A stretch of 64,000 nucleotides of DNA from Lycorma delicatula (taxonomy: Eukaryota; Arthropoda; Insecta; Hemiptera; Fulgoridae): NCBI RefSeq assembly GCF_047948215.1, contig NC_134455.1:72565689-72629688 (forward strand), read 5' to 3'. Below, in pieces: positions 58,336 to 64,000 of this stretch. A program made the position numbers and the translations under genes. Under the pieces are notes generated by a model. That model saw nothing but the letters and a program-made list of their open reading frames with translations, was not told where the DNA came from and did no database searches. Every line of letters starts with the position of its first letter. Positions within the stretch are counted from its first letter, which is position 1.

Positions 58336-60889
58336 ATCAGTCTCCTGATCTATGTCATGTCATGTTGGTGACTGTTTTCTTTTCTACTACTCTGAGAGAC
58401 AATCTTTAATTCTGAGGGCCAATATGGCCTTCCCTTCACCAGCTTTTTTTCCAAACAGACTAATGTTCTTCTACTAAACAGAAATATTTGATCTCCTGTA
58501 AACTATTCTTGAACGTATTTTTAATATATGATATCTTAGACTGATAATGCTGTAGTTCTGTCTCACACACACCTTATTTTAGATAACTGAAGAGTTTGAA
58601 GACTGTCGTTTTATTTTGAAATGTCCTACTTTGTTTTTATGAGACAAAGTGGCGTTTTAAGAGTTCTCGTTTTACTTTGGTGTTTTGTTAATTTTTATCA
58701 CTTAATTTAATGTGTATAAGATAAGTCTTTCTGTAAATAATCCATCTACAACCAACTAGAAACGTAAATCTTTCCATCGGATATACTATTTGCAAAGATT
58801 CTTGTTTATGATTCTTTGGAATATAAAAATAATTAAAATTAAAAATAAAAGAAATGCATACATTACTCATGGCACATGTTCTGTCTGAAGGATTGAATTT
58901 GATTATAAAATAAATAGCCATAATAGAAAAAATAAGTATAATATAAACTAGGAAAAAAATAATCTTAAGGCAAAATATAAATAGAGCCTCCATTTTCAGA
59001 CCTGTGAAAACAAACAAAAGTTCTACTTTAATTATAGTTAAATTTCTTTCGCAATTTATATCGATATTTCCATAAATATTTGCAAAACTAGCTTACTTTT
59101 TCCATTTTCCACCATTTAAACGTTTAAGCAGCTCATCAGAAACCAATAATCATTTATGGAATTACCTCATTCTGAAATCACAAAGGATAGGGTACAAGCA
59201 GTTAATGTGAAATTTTTTTTTATGCACATCCATCTATTGCATAGTTAACATTTATCAACTTCCGTAGAATAGATATATTTTTTCAGACAGAGTAATTTTC
59301 ACCCTAAAAAACAATTTAATTAAGGAAAAACTGCAATAGGTATATATGCTATATACATGCATACATAATGTATGATGTTATAGATGATTTAGATGGTATC
59401 AAATATTAAGATCTAGCTTTTTCATATCAAATCATTTGACTATTGAACAATTTAGAATCGTATGTTTGCTGCAAGGTAGTCTTCCTACGGCTTAGTACAT
59501 TATTTATCTTACAATTATTAAGTGTAAACCCATTCAATGTAATCTAATTTTCAATTAGATTATTTCAACCTTCAAAAAAAATCGTATTTTAACAGCTACA
59601 CCCTTCAATTAAAATCATTAGATTCTTATCTGGAGATAAAATGTCACACTTTTGGGTGTAGTTTAATGTAATTTTAATTTATTTTTAAATAAATGTTCTA
59701 ATCATAAATTGCTTACTTTATTTATATAATTGTTTTGTTAGTAATAAAGAATCTTTTATGCAAAACTTTCGTATATTGTTAGTACTCGAATATTATGTAT
59801 TAAGTAAATATGTTTGTTTACACGAATATGTTAATGGTTGTATGTTTATACGTTTAAATACGATAACATAAGTCCCTGTATATTCTTTTCACACTACCTT
59901 ACGTTAGGTTTTAAGTAAAATAATATTAATTCCTTCATGTCATTCCTTCACGTACGTTAATTGAATTTATTTCCCTTATCTTGTATTTATTAGCAATTTA
60001 TAAAACTGTCGTTTTCCTATTTCCAGTTAATTACACTTTATTATGTGTTATTTTATGTGTTGCACTTTATTTATGTGTTTTTTTTTATAAACAGTAATTT
60101 TGAATCAAGAACAAATAAAACAAATTTTAAATGGACTCAACTACATCCATGAAAAAAAAAATCATACGAAACAAGTATTTTAATTTCATTCTTTCTATTG
60201 TTTTGTTGAATTCTTTTAAAGCCATTTTCAAGTAGGTAATTGTTGGATTACAAGATTCGTTAAAACTAAACTTTTTTTTTTACTGATTTCTCAAAAAAAA
60301 GAGAGAAGGAAGTTTTTATTTTGACACGTTATTACACAAGTCTTTCTCTTTTACTATAAATGTTACCAACATAGATGTTTTTTCATTTTATAGATGAAAT
60401 AGACGTGTTAGTCTCATTTTACTTTTTCTATATTTAATTAATTCCATATTTAAGGTTTATGATTAATTACATAATTTTTGTTGATTTAAATTTTTTTTTT
60501 TTTTTTTTTTTTTATGTCATCATTGTTAGAGTATTATGCAGACTTAATATTTTGATATAATATTTTTCACGAAAATTTAAAAAAAAATTTAATCAGTGAA
60601 TTGTATTCTCTTTGTTAATTTTATAATGATCCAATGTTTTTCTTTGTTCTTTTCTTGCAACAATTTTTTTTTTATACAACAGCAGCTGTTAACGTTTATC
60701 TATACTTTATCCAGCTTATGGTCCTTGAGACACACAGCTATTTTGATTGGAGTATTTGTCAAGTCGATTTTAATACGAATATCACCATTTATCGATTACA
60801 ATTACGTTAAATTGGTCGGGATGAAATGCCAGTCCGATGGTAAAGTTTGGTAAATATATAAAAAATCTTGATAATATGAGGGTCTTCGA
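58336..60889. other. AT-rich non-coding DNA
   Basis: No gene is supported. The 109-codon minus-strand frame 58688-59017 is hydrophobic and AT-driven, without a recognised family. Long T-runs lie near 60270 and 60489. Confidence 0.5.
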
Positions 60890-61850
60890 GCTCAGAAAAA
60901 AATGATTATAGTGCTGCCTCCAAACTAAAATCGGTTACAGAAAATTCTACCGCAACTCAGTATATCATCCACACAGAAGCTTTAGCAGTAAAACCAATGC
61001 CTGAACAATTTAACAGTATTCTCCAGGTGGCCATCAAGGTGATAAATTTTTTAAATTTCGGGCTTTAAACTCTTTTTTATTTTCAGAAAAGTGTTCTGAA
61101 ATAGGCAGTGACCACACTCGATTACTGCTAGACACAGAGGTGAGGTAGCATTTCAAAGGAAAAATGCTAACCAGATTGTCGGAGCTACATTCAGAAATGC
61201 TGGTGTTCCTAATGAATATCCATTTTGAACTTCGTAATCAATTGACAGACGAGCTGTGGATCACATCAGCCTACTTATATATTATCTATCTCCTCAATGA
61301 TTTAAATTTAACTTTGTAAAACAACATCTCGGGTTTTAGTTAAACAATATAATAAAGATATTTGTCAAAAAATGTCAAATGATGAACTAACTATAGTGCT
61401 TTGAATTAAAACCTCCTGTCTTCTTCAAATATGGAAAATTTTAAGACGAAAATTATTTTAAAGAAGGCTATTTTTAATCCCAAACGACCGGAAAACCCTT
61501 TCACACTGGATATCATTCCTACACTCCTATCTAAAAACGAATAGACTCTTTGTTTAGAATAAAACTTCTTTCTTGTGATGTAGATTTGAAAATGGTATTT
61601 ACTAAATTAGAGTTAAATGAATTTTGGAAAAACGAATATTCATCGCTAACCAGAAAGAATTGTTATTTTTAATTCCATTTTCTATCACATATCTTTGTTA
61701 AACTGGGTTTTCGACTATAGCGATCGTAAAAAATAAATTTCGAAATAACTGAACCTTGCCCCGATTTTGCGCTTAAAATTTAGTAGACTGAACCAGATAT
61801 CTCTTCACTTATCTCCAGCATCACCATCCTTCTTATTAAAGTTTTAGACT
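60890..61850 (+). pseudogene. hAT-superfamily transposase remnant (ZBED5/SCAND3-like)
   Basis: Across shifting frames the plus strand reads in order a degraded HCMIHRQALAxK-like block near 60965-60990 (IIHTEALAVKPMPEQFNSI), VAIKVINFLNF near 61030, FSEKCSEIGSDHTRLLLDTE with VRWHFKGKML near 61085-61170, RLSELHSEMLVFLMNIHFEL, and LWITSAYLYIIYLLNDLNLT near 61260-61310. Toward the C-terminus LNEFWKNEYSSLTRK and LGFSTIAIVKNKFRN near 61620-61740 match the hATC dimerisation region. The order and spacing are those of ZBED5/SCAND3-type domesticated or transposable hAT proteins. Stops and frameshifts throughout show a dead copy. The N-terminal BED zinc finger and the first catalytic Asp were not found. 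Confidence 0.85.
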
Positions 61851-61974
61851 TCGAGAATATTGTAATTAAAAATGTAAATAAATATATAATGTAACATTTC
61901 TTTATGAGATAAGTAAAAGTGTTTGTAAAAAAATTATTAAAAAATTTTTTAATAAATACAAAAATTGTAATACA

Positions 61975-62440
61975 TGGTTTTTACTTTTTTGTACGAAGTA
62001 AAGTAAGTACTGAGAACGCGGAAAATTTCGATTTTCAGATTTCAACGGAAAATATCCATTTTGACCATCCCTGAATCCATCTTGACCAGTTTTGGCATGA
62101 TGTATGAACGTATCTCGCATAACTAAAAAACGATTAGTCGTAGGATGTTAAAATTTTGGATTTAGGACTGTTGTAACATCTAGTTGTGTACCTCCCCTTT
62201 TGATTCCAATCGACTGAAACTAAATGTCCAAAAAAAAAAATCTCAAAACATTGGATTTTGGACTTTTTTTAAGTGCAGTAATAAACCCTCATTGAGAGCT
62301 TTTTAACGATATATCATAAGTGGTACTTAATTTCATTGGTTCCAGAGTTATAGCCAAATAACATTTTTATTAATGAAATATTTGTATCTCACCAGGGAAG
62401 GCACATCGGTTCGAACAGACTTCATCTCCTTTCTTTTTTT
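61975..62440 (-). repeat. Dispersed repeat family C, copy 2
   Basis: In reverse orientation to 26690-27110 and similar over about 400 bp; shared blocks are TATCTCGCATAACTAAAAA, GGATTTAGGACTGTTGTAAC, ATCTAGTTGTGxACCTCCC, GCAGTAATAAxCCCTCAT, CCAGAGTTATAGC and ACATCGGTTCGAA. The 72-codon ORF 61902-62120 overlaps it and is not a gene. Confidence 0.75.
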
Positions 62441-63409
62441 TTAACGGGTATTTTTTAGAAGTTATTAGTGAAATAAGATTTTATGTACTTTTAAAAATGT
62501 GTAAATGTAATTTAATAGGCATTATTACATATGTTTATATGTAATAGATTTGGTGAAACATCGGATTATTAAATATTAATTGAAAATTACAATTTAGAAT
62601 CGTATTAATTTGGATTTTCTAGTTTAAGTTCTTTTCAATTTTATTTAATCATTTTGCGTTCTGTGTTTATCTTTATTAAAGTTACTACAGAGTGACTGAA
62701 AAATAGACCCTCATAAGAGTCTTAAATTACAAAAAATTATTATCTTTTAGTTCATTACTTCTCTGATATTGTCGGACAATATTCTTCCTAAGTCGGATTT
62801 GATCATTATTTCGTTTATTTATTTTTTATTTTTTGTTGCTAATCATTTAATTGCTCTTTGGTTTGATATAATTCTTCTGATCTTAATTTGTGTACAGGTT
62901 CTCTAGTTTTCTTTCAGTCTCTTTATATTCATCATCCTCTCTTAATCTTTTCATTCTTTCCTTGTTCTTAAGGTTTTCTTCCTCTTTATATTTATCGTCT
63001 TTTCTTAATTTTTTTATTCTTTATCTTTCTGCTTATCTTTTTTTTTTTGTTTGTAACATTTTCTTTAGACTTCATTTCCTTTTTTTAACTTTTTTTAATT
63101 TAAATATATTGATTTATTAATAAATTGTTCACCTCTGATTGTAAAAAAAAGTTATGATAAATAATAACAATAAAAAAATTATGAAAAAATTTCAGAAGTT
63201 ATTAATGAAATAAAATATTTTGTACTTTTTTTTCTTTTTTTTAAAATGTGTATTATGTCATTTAATAGGCTTACAAAGTTGATGTGATGTCTACATCAGA
63301 TTTTTTTTAGTAATATAAATAGAAACTTTCAAAAAAGGATTTTAACATTTATGATTCTGAGATACAAATCAATATCGCTATCTTAATAACATTTACATAT
63401 TTAATAGTT
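62441..63409. other. AT-rich non-coding DNA with a possible transposon end
   Basis: 62684-62715 reads ACTACAGAGTGACTGAAAAA, very like the left end of the transposon at 49492 (ACTACAGAGTGATTGAAAGA), and may be an isolated end or a MITE remnant; the partner end was not found. The rest is AT-rich; the 76-codon Ser/Leu/Phe-rich frame at 62890-63120 reflects T-rich sequence and has no domain. Confidence 0.45.
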
Positions 63410-63492
63410 CAGTGGTACGCTACTGATCTGTAATTCAACTTCTTTTACGTACCACTCATAAGTGGTACGTAAAAGAAGTTTGAGAACCGCTG
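63410..63492. mobile_element. Short hAT-type fold-back (MITE-like)
   Basis: AACTTCTTTTACGTACCACT (63437-63456) is followed by CATA and its exact 20-bp reverse complement (63461-63480). The right side continues to TTGAGAACCGCTG, so the reverse complement reads CAGCGGTTCTCAAACTTCTT, the kind of terminal inverted repeat seen on hAT elements (CAGxGGTTCTCAAACTT). The left side starts CAGTGGTACGCTACTG (63411-63426), a diverged equivalent. No coding sequence is inside. Confidence 0.75.
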
Positions 63493-64000
63493 ATCTACAA
63501 TATATAAAATCAAAACTAATCGCTTTTATAAAAAAAATAAGTGTAGCAAATAAAAACTTTTTAAATTGGATAAAAATAATATTTTTTTCTTGACATGTCA
63601 ATCTATTGACAGTTAACGGTTAATTACAATAAATTTTTGGGTTTAATTACAATAAATTTTTCAACTTCATTAATTAATTATTCTAAATTATTTTTCTCCA
63701 CTTCTTCCAATGTTTTAACTCTCTCTAACCTAATTAAATTAGCATAAAATACTTTCCAATTTTTAATTAAAAAATATTAAAAAAAATAAAAATGATAAAA
63801 AATATTTAAAAAATTAATATAAATAAATATTAAAAATCAATCTAAATAACCATTATGCTGACGATACAAACCTACAACACTGTAACTACAACTGAAGTAT
63901 CTGCAACCGACCCGCATAGTCATCCCATTTAGTCTGTATCTATATCTGTTCAATTACATATATAAAGTATAAAGAGAAAGAGAGTTTTTGTTTGTGCGGG
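63493..64000. other. AT-rich non-coding DNA
   Basis: A tandem TTAATTACAATAAATTTTT occurs at about 63620-63639 and 63643-63661; nothing else is assigned. Confidence 0.5.

Noticed and set aside
58688..59017. 109-codon hydrophobic minus-strand ORF as a membrane protein
   Set aside because: Hydrophobicity is what T-rich DNA produces in this frame; there is no family signature or supporting context.

Overview
The window is AT-rich, non-coding nuclear DNA from an animal, almost certainly an arthropod. I find no host protein-coding gene I would defend. Nearly every recognisable protein signal is a transposable-element remnant: R1-, Jockey/I- and RTE-type LINEs, mariner and other Tc1/mariner-superfamily transposases, a hAT transposase, and two families of tRNA-derived SINEs. 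A piece of mitochondrial DNA with the order trnP, trnT (opposite strand), nad4L, nad4 is the standard arthropod arrangement and supports an insect. A hemipteran is possible from the repeat flavour, but that is a weak inference. Background DNA is full of A/T runs and TA microsatellites; the few GC-richer islands are almost all mobile-element derived.

Layout. 1-7.5 kb: AT-rich DNA with a dispersed repeat at 1.1-1.85 kb. 7.56-9.3 kb: two abutting LINE 3' parts (Jockey/I-like, then R1-like). 10.4-12.2 kb: a decayed Jockey-like LINE on the minus strand. 15.5 and 22.1 kb: two copies of one tRNA-derived SINE in opposite orientation. 18.8-19.4 kb: an internally deleted DDE transposase remnant. 19.7-20.64 kb: an internally deleted mariner with intact terminal inverted repeats. 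23.77-25.66 kb: a Tc1/mariner-type transposase split by about 1 kb of mitochondrial DNA. 26.7 and 62.2 kb: inverted copies of one dispersed repeat. 29.5 kb: a TC/TG compound microsatellite. 30.37-31.19 kb: a GC-rich island that may be a solo LTR. 31.87-32.16 kb: a fold-back element with further copies of its arm at 32.95 and 42.8 kb. 34.4-35.4 kb: two LINE 3' ends lying head to head. 35.7-37.16 kb: a young 5'-truncated RTE-type LINE with a long open reverse-transcriptase frame and a 12-bp target-site duplication, inserted into an older repeat. 44.2-47.6 kb: Jockey-type LINE fragments and a gag-like zinc knuckle. 49.49-51.55 kb: two neighbouring degenerate transposases of one family. 54.0-55.5 kb: a dispersed repeat, a SINE and a LINE C-terminus. 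56.3-58.3 kb: an R1-clade LINE 5' half (gag, zinc knuckles, endonuclease start). 60.9-61.85 kb: a hAT (ZBED5/SCAND3-like) transposase relic. 63.4 kb: a short hAT-type fold-back.

The window is best read as a layered record of insertions. The clearest events are the mitochondrial fragment lying inside a transposase relic, the RTE copy inside an older repeat, and the mariner sitting at the centre of a TA-cored palindrome. No element appears to be coding-competent, although the RTE fragment has about 478 codons without a stop. I saw no CRISPR array, bacterial operon, rRNA gene or functional nuclear tRNA gene. I found no convincing undescribed biological system; the most unusual item is the nested mitochondrial insertion.
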